NCBI RefSeq assembly: GCF_023115355.1
Contig: NZ_CP096019.1
Coordinates: 806,001 to 870,000 of the forward strand
Direction of reading: 5' to 3'
DNA length: 64,000 nt
Source of the DNA: Halocatena salina
GTDB taxonomy: Archaea > Halobacteriota > Halobacteria > Halobacteriales > Haloarculaceae
This document shows positions 1-8,985 of this stretch, piece after piece. Each line of letters opens with the position of its first letter. Position 1 is the first letter of the stretch. The position numbers and the translations under genes are program-made. The notes under the pieces are model-generated. The model searched no databases. It saw only the letters and a program-made list of their open reading frames with translations, and was not told the origin of the DNA.

Positions 1-335
1 TCCTTGGTGATAAATTTGCCGTTATTCGTCTACGTTCATATCGTGGTTCCGATACGGGGTCCGAGATCGATTTCCGGACAGTCGGGGCTATTACGGTGGA
101 TATACCACCGGTCGTGGCACACATATACACATTTCATCATTAATAAACCACACCTCTAATATCCAAGTATAAGTGAAATCGCTGTTTCACTCACGCATCG
201 GTTTCGCCCCGCGTCTCACTCGGACGGGCTGCGGTCCACCGCCGATTACCCACCCATATACGTATTATTTCTAATGTGTAATCACTCGTTCTCAGTTTCG
301 TCACGTTTATATCGGTGTGGAAACAACTGACAGAT
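1..335. other. Gene-free left edge of the window
   Basis: I see no open reading frame with haloarchaeal character and no tRNA or repeat here. The stretch is AT-rich around 120-180 and 250-275. Its only clear element is the TATA-like sequence TTTATAT at about 306-312, which serves the small gene starting at 336. The rest may be the tail or promoter of a gene outside the window. Confidence 0.4.
306..312 (+). promoter_or_regulatory. TATA box of the 52-aa protein gene
   Basis: TTTATAT lies about 26 bases before the ATG at 336. That is the haloarchaeal spacing between TATA box and transcription start, so the message is probably leaderless. The spacing also supports the choice of ATG 336 as the start. 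Confidence 0.55.
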
Positions 336-494
336 ATGGTGCCAGATACGGCCCCGGCGTCGGAGACACGCGTCGATCATGAGGTGATGATGGCTGTCGA
401 TTCCGATCAGCTCATCATTGCTGACGTTTGTCGGGACGGAGCCTGGCTGAAGATGCCGACCGCAGAAGCGGCGACGATCGAGGAGTGGCGATAA
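336..494 (+). CDS. Small conserved haloarchaeal protein (52 aa, DUF7556-like)
   Basis: ATG 336 to TAA 494 encodes 52 residues with an acidic haloarchaeal composition. The core reads as a short beta pattern (VMMAVD, then LIIADVCRDGAWLKM). It resembles a family of very short haloarchaeal proteins with an AAVD...VIADI...AW pattern, which I recall as DUF7556. The assignment is from memory and the function is unknown. A TATA box sits 26 bases upstream, so it is probably translated from a leaderless transcript. It is the first gene before the PPC-domain protein and polC but has its own promoter. The reverse-strand reading frame across it is a shadow. Confidence 0.6.
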   Translation: MVPDTAPASETRVDHEVMMAVDSDQLIIADVCRDGAWLKMPTAEAATIEEWR

Positions 495-569
495 GGACGG
501 TCCATCGCCCAGCCTGCGGTTCGTATCGTTCGGGAACCTTTTTGCCGATATCGTTCGTGGGATCCCTGT

Positions 570-992
570 ATGGACTATCGGACTGTCGAAAGCAGTCGTG
601 AGTTCGTCGCTCGAATGGACCACGGTGTGGACTGGCGCGATCAGATCGAGACGTTTGCGGACGAGCGCGGGATCGATGCAGCGTTCTTTTATGGCTTGGG
701 TGCTGTACAGGACGCGGAGCTACTGTTTTACGATCACGACGCCCAAGAGTATCGTCCGATCACGTTCGAGGAGCCACTGGAAGTGACCGCGTGCGTCGGA
801 AACATCTCCAAACTCGACGGCGAGCCGTTTGCTCACACTCACATGACGCTTTCCGATAGCGAGGGACGGACGGTTGCAGGACACCTCGACTGGGCGACGA
901 CGTACGCGGGCGAGCTGTACGTTCGGGAGTTCGACACCGAGTTGGTTCGCCAGCGCGATGAGACGACGGACTTGGATCTCTGGGAGCTGTGA
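570..992 (+). CDS. PPC-domain (DUF296) DNA-binding-type protein
   Basis: This 140-aa protein is a single PPC/DUF296 domain, the fold found in plant AT-hook proteins and in stand-alone prokaryotic proteins. The recognisable parts are the FFYGLGAVQDAEL strand-turn near the start, the ACVGNISKLDGEPFAHTHMTLSD block with its conserved histidines (residues about 72-94), and the GHLDWATTYAGELYV block. Stand-alone archaeal members form trimers and may bind metal; their cellular role is poorly known. The stop codon overlaps the GTG start of polC in the sequence GTGA, so the two genes are co-transcribed and translationally coupled. That suggests a housekeeping or nucleoid role beside the replicative polymerase, but this is inference. 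Confidence 0.85.
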   Translation: MDYRTVESSREFVARMDHGVDWRDQIETFADERGIDAAFFYGLGAVQDAELLFYDHDAQEYRPITFEEPLEVTACVGNISKLDGEPFAHTHMTLSDSEGRTVAGHLDWATTYAGELYVREFDTELVRQRDETTDLDLWEL

Positions 993-3900
993 ACGCTGAG
1001 GAGCGCTATTTCGAGCAGATCGAAGATCGATTGGACGAGGCGTTTTCGGTCGCCCGCTCGGCCAAAGAACGCGGCGGAGATCCGAGTACGGAAGTGGAGA
1101 TCCCGGTGGCCAAGGACATGGCCGACCGCGTGGAGAACATCCTCGGTATCGAAGGGGTCGCACAACGGGTTCGAGAACTCGAAGGGCAGATGAGCCGCGA
1201 AGAGGCCGCGTTGACGCTAGCCGAAGATTTCGCCGAGGGACGGGTCGGTGAATACGAAACCACGGCAGGAATGATCGAAGGTGCGGTGCGAACCGCCGTC
1301 GCGCTGCTCACCGAGGGTGTCGTGGCGGCACCCATCGAGGGAATCGATCGTGTGGAAGTGCTCGAAAACGACGACGGTTCCCGGTTCGTTCGGGTGTTCT
1401 ACGCCGGTCCGATCCGTTCCGCTGGCGGGACCGCCCAAGCGCTGTCCGTGCTCGTCGCGGACTACGCTCGAACGCTGCTCGGGTTGGATCGGTACAAGCC
1501 TCGTGACGATGAGATCGAACGCTACGCCGAAGAGTTGGGTCTGTACGACAACGAAACGGGGCTACAGTACTCACCGAAAGACAAGGAGACGACGTTTATC
1601 GCTGAGCACTGTCCGATCATGCTCGATGGAGAGGCGACGGGCGAAACGGAGGTATCCGCCACCCGCGATTTGGAGCGCGTCGACACGAACAACCCTCGAG
1701 GTGGAATGTGTCTGGTGCTCGGGGAGGGGATCGCGCAGAAGGCCCCGAAGATTAAGCGGTACACCGGACAGCTCGAGGAGCTTGAATGGCCGTGGCTCGA
1801 CGATCTGATTGAGGGAACGATCGGTACTGACACCACAGACAGCTCCGAATCCGACACAGATGGCGACACCGATGCCGACAGCCAAGCGCCGGTCGTTGAA
1901 GACACACCGGCCTCGGAATCGGGACCTCCACGAGCGGAATCGACGACGAAGTTCCTCCGTGACCTCATCGCCGGTCGGCCCGTCTTTTCCCACCCCTCCC
2001 GAACTGGCGGCTTTCGGCTGCGGTACGGACGGGCGCGCAACCACGGCTTTGCGACCGCTGGCGTCCATCCTGCGACGATGCATCTGGTCGATGATTTTCT
2101 CGCAACCGGTACGCAGATCAAAACGGAACGCCCCGGGAAGGCTGCTGGTGTCGTACCCGTCGACACGATCGAGGGACCGACGGTTCGGCTGGCAAACGGC
2201 GAAGTGCGCCGCATCGACGATCCCGAGGAAGCCCGGTCGATCCGAAACGGGGTCGAAGCCATCCTCGATCTCGGGGAGTATCTCGTCAACTACGGGGAGT
2301 TCGTCGAGAACAACCATCCACTCGCCCCAGCGTCTTACACCGTCGAATGGTGGGTTCAGGAGTTCGATCGTGCCGGGGCAGACGTACAGGCCCTGCGGGA
2401 TGACCCGCACGTGGATCTCTCCGATCCCCCAGTGACACGGGCGATAGGGTGGGCCACCGAATACGAGGCCCCTCTTCACCCCGAATACACGTATTTGTGG
2501 CACGATCTCACTGTCGAGCAGTTCGACGAATTGGCCGATGCCGTCTCAGAGGGACGGATTTCCGAGACTGACGACACGCTGTTCGTCCCCCGAGCCAAGC
2601 CCACTCGGATCGCGCTCGAAACGCTGCTCGTCGAGCATACGACCGACGACGAAATCGTGATTCCCGACGCGAGCGCACTCGTCCGCTCGCTCGGACTGAC
2701 CGCGGATCTCGAACGGATGTGGTCGTTAAACGATCTGTCCGAGACCGCTCGGTCGTGGGGTGAAAGCGACGGGAGCAACGCCATCAAGGCTGTAAACGAG
2801 GTTGCGCCGTTCTCGGTTCGGGAGCGCGCACCGACCCGCGTTGGTAACCGGATGGGCCGCCCGGAGAAATCCGAAAAGCGCGAGTTGAACCCAGCGGTTC
2901 ACACGCTGTTCCCGATCGGTGAAGCTGGTGGCAGCCAGCGGGACGTCGCACAGGCGGCTGCTCACACGGAGTCGATGCGATCGACCACAGGAGAAGTCGA
3001 GTTGGAGATCGCACGCCGAGAGTGTGTCGACTGTGGAACGACGACGTTTACGGCCCGGTGTCCGGACTGTGGTGGGATCACCGAGCCGGTGTACGTCTGT
3101 GGTGATTGTGACATCCGTGTCGAACCCGATGAGTCCGGGCGGGCGGAATGTCCCCGGTGTGAGGAGCTTGCCACCCCCGTCGAGTACCGGACGATCGACG
3201 TGGATGAAACGTACCACGAGGCGTTGTCGGCCGTCGGAGAGCGGGAACACGCCTTCGAGATCCTCAAAGGGGTGAAAGGACTCACCTCCGAGCAGAAGGT
3301 TCCCGAACCGATGGAGAAGGGTATCCTGCGCGCGAAACACGACGTTTCGGCGTTCAAAGACGGGACGATCCGATACGACATGACGGATCTCCCGGTGACG
3401 GCAGTCCGGCCAGCCGAGTTGGACGTCACTGTCGAGCAGTTCCGCGAGCTGGGATACGAAACCGACATCGACGGCGAGCCGTTGCGCCACGACGATCAGC
3501 TGATCGAACTGCGAGTCCAAGACATCGTTCTTTCCAGTGGTGCAGCCGAGCACATGCTCAAAACGGCTGATTTCGTGGATGATCTCCTCAAACGCTACTA
3601 CGGGATGGAGCCGTTTTATGAGGTCGACGACCGCGACGATCTGGTGGGTGAACTAGTGTTCGGGATGGCACCACACACCTCGGCGGCGGTCGTCGGGCGC
3701 GTCGTCGGATTCACCGACGCCGCCGTCGGGTATGCGCATCCGTATTTTCACGCTGCAAAAAGACGGAACTGCGATGGTGACGAAGATTGCGTGATGTTGT
3801 TGATGGACGGCTTGTTGAACTTCAGCAAGCTGTATCTGCCGGATAAACGCGGTGGGAGTGTGACAGCGGACACCCGTCTTACCGCCTTCGGTCCGACAGG

Positions 3901-5938
3901 GAAACTCCGAACGCTCCCGATCGAGGAGTTGTGGACAGCTCTGGACTGTCCGATCGAGTACGACGGGAAGTTCGAGAAAAAGAGCTGTCTCGGGGAGGAA
4001 TGGACGACGTACGCGTTCGACGACCATTACGAGGCGACGCCCAAACCGATCGAGAAGGCCATCCGGTACCGCGTCGAGGACGAAGAGCTGCTCCGTGTCG
4101 AAACACAGTTCGGACGATCGCTGACGATCACAGACAACCACAGCCTCTTCCGGTACGACGACGGCATTGAGACCGTCTCCGGAGCGAAACTCGAAACCGG
4201 CGATCTGATCCTCGCACCCCGTCGGCTGGGAGTCGACGAAACGGAAACCACCATCGACGTGACCGACTGTCTGGAGACACCCCACGTCTTCATCGACGAT
4301 CCGGACGAGGAGAACCGACCCACAGAACGGGAGACCCTTCCCTTCGGGATGGTAGCAGACGACGACCCGTCTCATGGCTCTCGATCCGTTCCTACTATCA
4401 TGGAGATCGGCCGAAAGGACGCATTGGGCGGTCTCAACCGGTACATTCCCGTCGACGAGAAAGTCGCGTGGCTGCTCGGACTGTTCATCGCTGACGGCTC
4501 CCGTCGAGAACGACCGGCGCTTTCGCTCGCGGACGATGACGTCTTCGATCGTGTGATAACGATCGCAACGGGAACACTCGGATGTGATCCGATCGTTGAG
4601 ACCGAACGCGTGCAGTTCCCGACCGTGTTCGACGATGTGCTCGACTATCTCGGCTTTGCGGATACCGACGCTGACGGCGGCGGATTCACCGTTCCGGACT
4701 GTATCCTCCGTGGCGAGCGCCAGATCGTACAGTCGTTCCTTCGCGGATACATAGCTGGTGAACACGGCGGATGTGAGAAAACGTCTCATTCACGGATCGA
4801 TCTTCATGCGCGCAACGAGTCGGTCAAAGACGGGCTGGTGTTCCTACTCCATCGGCTCGGATTGGTCGCGGACATCACCCATCGTCCCACAAGCGAGCCA
4901 GCGTACACCCTCTCCGCGACTCGGGAGACCCAAGCCGACAGCGACGAGTCCGAGGAGGATCTCGTGGTCACCGTTCCGAACGCCTTGCTCGAACTCCGTG
5001 AGATGGTCCAGAACATCGGTCGACTCATCCCTCGGAAGTACACGCGCCGAGACACGATCCCCGTGACGAAGCTCCGAGAAATCGTCGACGCTCTTGATCG
5101 GCGCGACCTGTCGGCGACGGCCGAGACCCGGTTGAATCAGCTCCGTCCACTCGTCGAAGGCGATCTCTCGTATCTCAAAGTAACCGACATCGAACGCGTC
5201 GACTACGACGGCTACCTGTACGATCTACAGGTAGGCGGTGAGCCGATCTTCACCGCGAACTGGCTGTACGCCCACAACTCCATGGACGCACCGCTAGTAA
5301 TGTCCTCGCGAATCGATCCCACGGAGATCGACGACGAAGCCCACAACGTCGACATCGTTTCGTCGTATCCCCTCGACTTCTACGAAGCGACTCGGGAAAT
5401 GGCCGATGCCGACGAGGTCGACATCACGATCGCGGAGGACACACTCGGAACCGACGACCAGTATTCGGGCTTCGAACACACACACGACACCTCCGATCTC
5501 GCCGCCGGTCCGGATCTCTCATCGTATAAGACGCTCGGCTCGATGCTGGAGAAGATGGATGCCCAATTGGAACTCGCCCGAAAGCTCCGGGCGGTCGATG
5601 AGACCGACGTCGCAGAGCGTATCATCGAATACCACTTTCTCCCGGATCTCATCGGAAACCTCCGTGCGTTCGCCCGCCAAGAGACCCGGTGTTTGGACTG
5701 TAATAGGAAATACCGACGGATGCCGCTCTCCGGCGAGTGTCGGGAGTGTGGTGGTCGCGTGAACCTCACTGTCCATGAAGGATCGGTCAACAAATATCTC
5801 GACACCGCGATCCGCGTCGCAGAGGAGTTCGGCTGTCGAGAGTACACTAAACAACGACTCGAAATCCTCAAACGACAGCTCGAAAGTATCTTCGAAAACG
5901 ATCACAACAAACCCTCTACACTCGGAGACTTCATGTAA
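989..5938 (+). CDS. polC: DNA polymerase D large subunit DP2, with intein
   Basis: This is the catalytic large subunit of archaeal DNA polymerase D, which pairs with the small exonuclease subunit DP1 to replicate DNA. The precursor has 1649 residues; removal of the 474-residue intein leaves 1175, a normal DP2 length. Visible signatures are the N-terminal DP2 block with AGPIRSAGGTAQALSVLVAD (about residues 140-160), a Cys-rich zinc region CVDCGTTTF...CPDCGG (about 680-730), the catalytic-core KRGG/SMDAPLVMSSRIDP motif split by the intein, and the C-terminal zinc finger CLDCNRKYRRMPLSGECRECGG (about 1570-1592). The start is GTG 989, overlapping the PPC gene stop by four bases. A linker at about 280-310 is very acidic and probably disordered. 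The DP1 gene is not in this window. Confidence 0.97.
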   Translation: MNAEERYFEQIEDRLDEAFSVARSAKERGGDPSTEVEIPVAKDMADRVENILGIEGVAQRVRELEGQMSREEAALTLAEDFAEGRVGEYETTAGMIEGAVRTAVALLTEGVVAAPIEGIDRVEVLENDDGSRFVRVFYAGPIRSAGGTAQALSVLVADYARTLLGLDRYKPRDDEIERYAEELGLYDNETGLQYSPKDKETTFIAEHCPIMLDGEATGETEVSATRDLERVDTNNPRGGMCLVLGEGIAQKAPKIKRYTGQLEELEWPWLDDLIEGTIGTDTTDSSESDTDGDTDADSQAPVVEDTPASESGPPRAESTTKFLRDLIAGRPVFSHPSRTGGFRLRYGRARNHGFATAGVHPATMHLVDDFLATGTQIKTERPGKAAGVVPVDTIEGPTVRLANGEVRRIDDPEEARSIRNGVEAILDLGEYLVNYGEFVENNHPLAPASYTVEWWVQEFDRAGADVQALRDDPHVDLSDPPVTRAIGWATEYEAPLHPEYTYLWHDLTVEQFDELADAVSEGRISETDDTLFVPRAKPTRIALETLLVEHTTDDEIVIPDASALVRSLGLTADLERMWSLNDLSETARSWGESDGSNAIKAVNEVAPFSVRERAPTRVGNRMGRPEKSEKRELNPAVHTLFPIGEAGGSQRDVAQAAAHTESMRSTTGEVELEIARRECVDCGTTTFTARCPDCGGITEPVYVCGDCDIRVEPDESGRAECPRCEELATPVEYRTIDVDETYHEALSAVGEREHAFEILKGVKGLTSEQKVPEPMEKGILRAKHDVSAFKDGTIRYDMTDLPVTAVRPAELDVTVEQFRELGYETDIDGEPLRHDDQLIELRVQDIVLSSGAAEHMLKTADFVDDLLKRYYGMEPFYEVDDRDDLVGELVFGMAPHTSAAVVGRVVGFTDAAVGYAHPYFHAAKRRNCDGDEDCVMLLMDGLLNFSKLYLPDKRGGSVTADTRLTAFGPTGKLRTLPIEELWTALDCPIEYDGKFEKKSCLGEEWTTYAFDDHYEATPKPIEKAIRYRVEDEELLRVETQFGRSLTITDNHSLFRYDDGIETVSGAKLETGDLILAPRRLGVDETETTIDVTDCLETPHVFIDDPDEENRPTERETLPFGMVADDDPSHGSRSVPTIMEIGRKDALGGLNRYIPVDEKVAWLLGLFIADGSRRERPALSLADDDVFDRVITIATGTLGCDPIVETERVQFPTVFDDVLDYLGFADTDADGGGFTVPDCILRGERQIVQSFLRGYIAGEHGGCEKTSHSRIDLHARNESVKDGLVFLLHRLGLVADITHRPTSEPAYTLSATRETQADSDESEEDLVVTVPNALLELREMVQNIGRLIPRKYTRRDTIPVTKLREIVDALDRRDLSATAETRLNQLRPLVEGDLSYLKVTDIERVDYDGYLYDLQVGGEPIFTANWLYAHNSMDAPLVMSSRIDPTEIDDEAHNVDIVSSYPLDFYEATREMADADEVDITIAEDTLGTDDQYSGFEHTHDTSDLAAGPDLSSYKTLGSMLEKMDAQLELARKLRAVDETDVAERIIEYHFLPDLIGNLRAFARQETRCLDCNRKYRRMPLSGECRECGGRVNLTVHEGSVNKYLDTAIRVAEEFGCREYTKQRLEILKRQLESIFENDHNKPSTLGDFM
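3857..5278 (+). mobile_element. Intein with LAGLIDADG homing endonuclease in polC
   Basis: The insertion splits the DP2 active-site motif between KRGG and SMDAPLVM. It spans 474 residues, from Ser957 to Asn1430 of the precursor. Splicing motifs are present: a Ser nucleophile at position 1 (SVTADTRL), a block-B TxxH (TITDNHSLF), and a C-terminal block ending in AHN before Ser+1. A LAGLIDADG-type endonuclease domain is present. Its first motif, LLGLFIADG, is intact, but the second, FLRGYIAGEHGG, lacks the usual Asp-Gly ending. Haloarchaeal polC genes are known to carry inteins at this conserved site. Self-splicing is expected; the endonuclease may be weakened. Confidence 0.92.
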
Positions 5939-6009
5939 ACCATAGATCTTTGGGACCGTCTCATCGTCGCCGAGAGGGGGACTTTCTCTCGCAACGGCAA
6001 GCCTTATGC

Positions 6010-6315
6010 TCATTGCTAACTAGCATCAAGATGTAGGAGCGACGGGGATACACTAGACGATTCGATCCAGTTCGTACGGAACTGGATCGGATGAGAGACA
6101 AAACCGAAGGCCCCATAACAGGGGAACGAGGTGAACGCCTCGAAGGAGAACCGAAACGGTCCGGTTCTCATCTGCGACAGCGGATGAGAAAGAAGACCAA
6201 GTAGCGGATCTCGTGAAAACGGGTTTCGTGAAACTGGGAAACCAGCACAGTCGCAAGGATCGTGGAAAACGTCTCCCGTCTGGGTCCAAGCCGTGGCTGT
6301 TACGCTTTTCATCGT
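6010..6315 (+). ncRNA. Candidate structured non-coding RNA or structured relic
   Basis: This 300-base gap between polC and the next gene lacks a credible reading frame but contains many local hairpins. I see an 11-bp perfect stem at 6063/6089 with a 5-base loop; CCCC/GGGG at 6111/6124; CGAGG/CCTCG at 6127/6142; an 8-bp stem at 6146/6169; an 11-bp stem at 6165/6190 with one G-T pair and a GACA loop; a 5-bp stem at 6210/6223 closed by GAAA; and a 4-bp stem at 6234/6245 closed by GAAA. The stems at 6146 and 6165 compete for the same bases. I could not match it to RNase P RNA (no GAGGAAAGTC core), SRP RNA (no GGAG...GGAGCA helix) or a group II domain V. Strand is assumed from the GNRA loops. Confidence 0.5.
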
Positions 6316-6338
6316 AGATCACTATACAGACCATCCAC

Positions 6339-7184
6339 ATGTCGAACCAGGCGATGCTCTCAGGCTCTACACACATCGGTCGGGTGTTCCTTCGTGTCGG
6401 TGATCTCGATCGAACCGTCGAGTACTACGAGACAACCATCGGTCTCACGATCCACCGCCACGACGCCGATCGAGCGGTTTTGGGAACGGAAACCGAATCG
6501 CTGTTGGTGGTGAACGCTACACCGTCCGTTCCCCCGCGAGAACGAACCGAAACGGGACTGTTCCACGTGGCGTTTCGGGTGCCGTCACGGACGGCGTTAG
6601 CCGCCACACTCGGCCGGATTCGTGATCACGAACGGTGGCAGTTGGACGGGGCGTCTGATCATCTTGTCAGCGAGGCGTTATACGCCACCGATCCGGAGGG
6701 AAACGGGGTAGAAGTGTACTGTGACCGGCCGCGAGACGCGTGGCCGACCCCAGCGGACGGCTCTGTGGGTATGGAGACGCGACCGTTGGACATCGAATCG
6801 TTGCCAGAACACTCTCGGGAGCCGACGGTGCCCACCGACACGACCGTCGGCCACGTGCATCTCGAAAGCTCTTCACTCGCTGCCGCGCGGGCGTTTTACG
6901 TCGATGATCTCGGTTTCCGTGTCCGGGATCAGTTCGATGAGTCGGCGCTGTTCGTCGCTGCGGGCGACTACCATCACCACGTCGGACTCAACACGTGGAA
7001 CGAACGGACGGAACCACACACGGGTAGAGGTTTAGATCGGTTCGAACTCGTGGTGCCCGACCGGCACACGCTCGACACGGTACAGTCGCGCTTGGACGCG
7101 AGCGGACGACACTTCACCACCACAGAGGGCAGCATCGAAGTTTCCGATCCGGACGGAATCGATCTCAGAGTGATCACCGAGTGA
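6339..7184 (+). CDS. Two-domain VOC (glyoxalase/extradiol dioxygenase-like) protein
   Basis: The 281-aa protein has two vicinal-oxygen-chelate domains in tandem. Domain 1 (about 12-135) starts HIGRVFLRVGDLDRTVEYYE and ends in EGNGVEVYCDRP. Domain 2 (about 155-280) starts VGHVHLESSSLAAARAFYVDDLGF and ends in DPDGIDLRV. Candidate metal ligands are His12 and the Glu of GVEVYC in domain 1, and the His of VGHVHL and the HHVGLN histidines in domain 2. This arrangement matches the CatE-like catechol-2,3-dioxygenase/glyoxalase group common in haloarchaea, but the substrate cannot be read from sequence. ATG 6339 is chosen because homologous proteins begin shortly before the first domain. No operon partner is evident; the next gene is convergent, with one base between the stops. 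Confidence 0.88.
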   Translation: MSNQAMLSGSTHIGRVFLRVGDLDRTVEYYETTIGLTIHRHDADRAVLGTETESLLVVNATPSVPPRERTETGLFHVAFRVPSRTALAATLGRIRDHERWQLDGASDHLVSEALYATDPEGNGVEVYCDRPRDAWPTPADGSVGMETRPLDIESLPEHSREPTVPTDTTVGHVHLESSSLAAARAFYVDDLGFRVRDQFDESALFVAAGDYHHHVGLNTWNERTEPHTGRGLDRFELVVPDRHTLDTVQSRLDASGRHFTTTEGSIEVSDPDGIDLRVITE

Positions 7185-7185
7185 T

Positions 7186-8004
7186 CTATTCGTTCGCCAC
7201 TCCGGTCACAGCCAGATCGAGAAGCGCCTCGCGGACGGTCAGGAGTGCCCCAAGGTGATCGGTGTCGATCTCCGAGAGGGTCACAGTGGACCGATCGGCA
7301 GCCACCGCCCTGACCGGATCGATCCGGACGTTTTCGTCGGCCACGCCGTGCCACGCACGAACTGGAACGTCCGGAGCCGGCAGCGACCACTCGTTTGCGA
7401 ACAGACGGCTCTCTCGCACCGCACCTGTCGGCCGTCCCGCAAGCGCGCGCCGGAAATCCTGAGACACCGCGCTGGCTGTCGAGGAATCGACTGTCTCTCC
7501 GGTGAACTGCCCGAGGACGAACTCGGGACCGCGAACGCGGGCGACCCACCTGACCACGCACAACGTCGCTTCCAACGCTGGCGACACCCGTGAGAGCGTT
7601 TCCAGCAACCCACCGTCGTTTTCCGGTACGAGTGCCCCGACTAGTCCGACAGCAGACACCCGGTCGGACTGCTCCGCGACAGCCAGCGCGAACGGTCCCC
7701 CACCGGAAAACCCAGCAACTGCGAACGAATCGAGTGAGAGGTGGTCGGCCAACACCTCACAGTCCGTGGCCCACGTTTCGAGCGTCGTGTCGTGGGGATC
7801 GGACTCACCGTACCCCGGTCTCGTCGGCGCGATCACCCAGCTGCCCTGTTCACGAGCGGCGTTCTCGAACAGCGAGCCGAGGAAGCACGTTCCGGGAATC
7901 CCGTGGTGGAACACCAGCGGCGCGCCATCCTCGTCTCCATACGTGGCGTAGGCCAACCGCCGGCCATCAGGCAACACCAGCGTCTCCACCGCCGAACTGC
8001 CCAT
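7186..8004 (-). CDS. Alpha/beta hydrolase
   Basis: The 272-aa protein is a complete alpha/beta hydrolase. It has the oxyanion-hole strand LVFHHGIPGT (about residues 30-40), the nucleophile elbow GFSGGG (about 96-101, with the catalytic Ser), and a late His in the DTDHLGALL segment as probable third triad member. The acid is probably the Asp in HGVADENV. The family is broad (esterases, haloperoxidase-like and epoxide-hydrolase-like enzymes), so the substrate is unknown. It lies six bases downstream of the MBL-fold gene on the same strand and is almost certainly co-transcribed with it. It has no signal peptide, so it is cytoplasmic. Confidence 0.88.
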   Translation of the reverse strand: MGSSAVETLVLPDGRRLAYATYGDEDGAPLVFHHGIPGTCFLGSLFENAAREQGSWVIAPTRPGYGESDPHDTTLETWATDCEVLADHLSLDSFAVAGFSGGGPFALAVAEQSDRVSAVGLVGALVPENDGGLLETLSRVSPALEATLCVVRWVARVRGPEFVLGQFTGETVDSSTASAVSQDFRRALAGRPTGAVRESRLFANEWSLPAPDVPVRAWHGVADENVRIDPVRAVAADRSTVTLSEIDTDHLGALLTVREALLDLAVTGVANE

Positions 8005-8010
8005 CTGGTG

Positions 8011-8640
8011 CTACTCCGGATATTTGGGTTCGCGCCGTTTCGCCCGTTCGAGCGCCCGTTCGATGACCGTACGGACATCGCCGTGGAACGGACCGCCGTG
8101 TCCCGAGTACATGTGAGTGATACCGTCCGCGTCGGCGTCATCCTGTTCTGAAAGCCGATCGAGAAGCGTCTCGATGCTATCGATGAGGCGATCGCGCGAC
8201 TGGCCGGGCATGTCCGTCCGTCCGAAGCTGCCGTCGTCGAACGCTCCGTCGTCGTGGACCACCACATCGCCGGTGAAAACCGTGGTTTCACCCACCAATG
8301 AGACGTGATCGTCGGCGTGGCCCGGCGTGTACACCACCTCGAACGTTTCTCCACCGATCTCGATGTCGTTCCCATCGGCGATGGCGTGTGTCCGACGAGG
8401 ATGGTCAGCATGAGCATAGCAGTCGGGCTGGAAGGCGTCCATCACGGCGTCGAGTGCCCCGATGTGATCGCCGTGTTGATGGGTGAGAACGACCCGGTCG
8501 ACGGTGTCCGTTCGGTCTTTGATAGCGGTGACGACATCGTCGACTGCACCGGCATCGACGAGCGTCGTCACCTCCCCAGTGACGAGATACGCGTTAGAGG
8601 TGAACGTCTCGAACCCTGCCGTGACGTTGTGTACGTCCAT
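8011..8640 (-). CDS. MBL-fold metallo-hydrolase
   Basis: This 209-aa protein has the metallo-beta-lactamase fold. It shows the metal motif HQHGDHIGAL (about residues 54-63), the second metal His in YTPGHADDHVSL, and an Asp in FTGDVVVHDDGA. It resembles the glyoxalase II-like and quorum-quenching-like hydrolases that act on thioesters or lactones, but the substrate cannot be assigned. ATG 8640 begins MDVHNVTAGFETFTSNAYLV, a typical start for the fold. It is the first gene of a two-gene unit with the alpha/beta hydrolase downstream. Confidence 0.9.
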   Translation of the reverse strand: MDVHNVTAGFETFTSNAYLVTGEVTTLVDAGAVDDVVTAIKDRTDTVDRVVLTHQHGDHIGALDAVMDAFQPDCYAHADHPRRTHAIADGNDIEIGGETFEVVYTPGHADDHVSLVGETTVFTGDVVVHDDGAFDDGSFGRTDMPGQSRDRLIDSIETLLDRLSEQDDADADGITHMYSGHGGPFHGDVRTVIERALERAKRREPKYPE

Positions 8641-8814
8641 ACCGGTCGATAGCGATGCTCACACTTCAGCCTACTTCACCGTCTCCTGCCAGCCGACGGA
8701 TATAAACGACCATCGGGTACCGGCAAGATGTGAAATCGAAGGGAATATTACTCGTTCTATATTATTCTGAACTCGGACAACGCTTTTCAACGACTACTCC
8801 CTAGAAAGCTGTGT

Positions 8815-8985
8815 ATGGGCTTTGGGAGTTACGATGAATCCGAACAGGAGAATCGTGAGATCGACACTGATTTTGACGAAGATGAGACCGTTACGTCAGG
8901 GGACTCCCACGAGGGAAGTGTCTCATTCGAGTTCGATGCTTCTAACGATGAGCTGTTAGATCGGTTGCAGGAGATGAAAGAGTGA
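8815..8985 (+). CDS. Small acidic haloarchaeal protein (56 aa, DUF5786-like)
   Basis: ATG 8815 to TGA 8985 gives 56 residues beginning MGFGSYDESEQENRE and ending in a predicted short helix NDELLDRLQEMKE. I recognise this as the small haloarchaeal family I recall as DUF5786; its function is unknown. The protein is strongly acidic and apparently soluble. Its stop overlaps the GTG start of the DUF99 gene (GTGA), so the pair is translationally coupled. Confidence 0.75.
   Translation: MGFGSYDESEQENREIDTDFDEDETVTSGDSHEGSVSFEFDASNDELLDRLQEMKE

Noticed and set aside
2980-3240. Minus-strand frames with regular Asp/Arg patterns opposite polC
   Set aside because: GC-rich haloarchaeal genes give long open antisense frames by codon bias. 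The plus-strand DP2 motifs account for the sequence.
6016-6376. Two minus-strand reading frames across the hairpin-rich region
   Set aside because: Their translations are rich in Trp, Cys, Phe and Arg and poor in acidic residues, unlike haloarchaeal proteins. They lie over perfect hairpins and show no recognisable domain.
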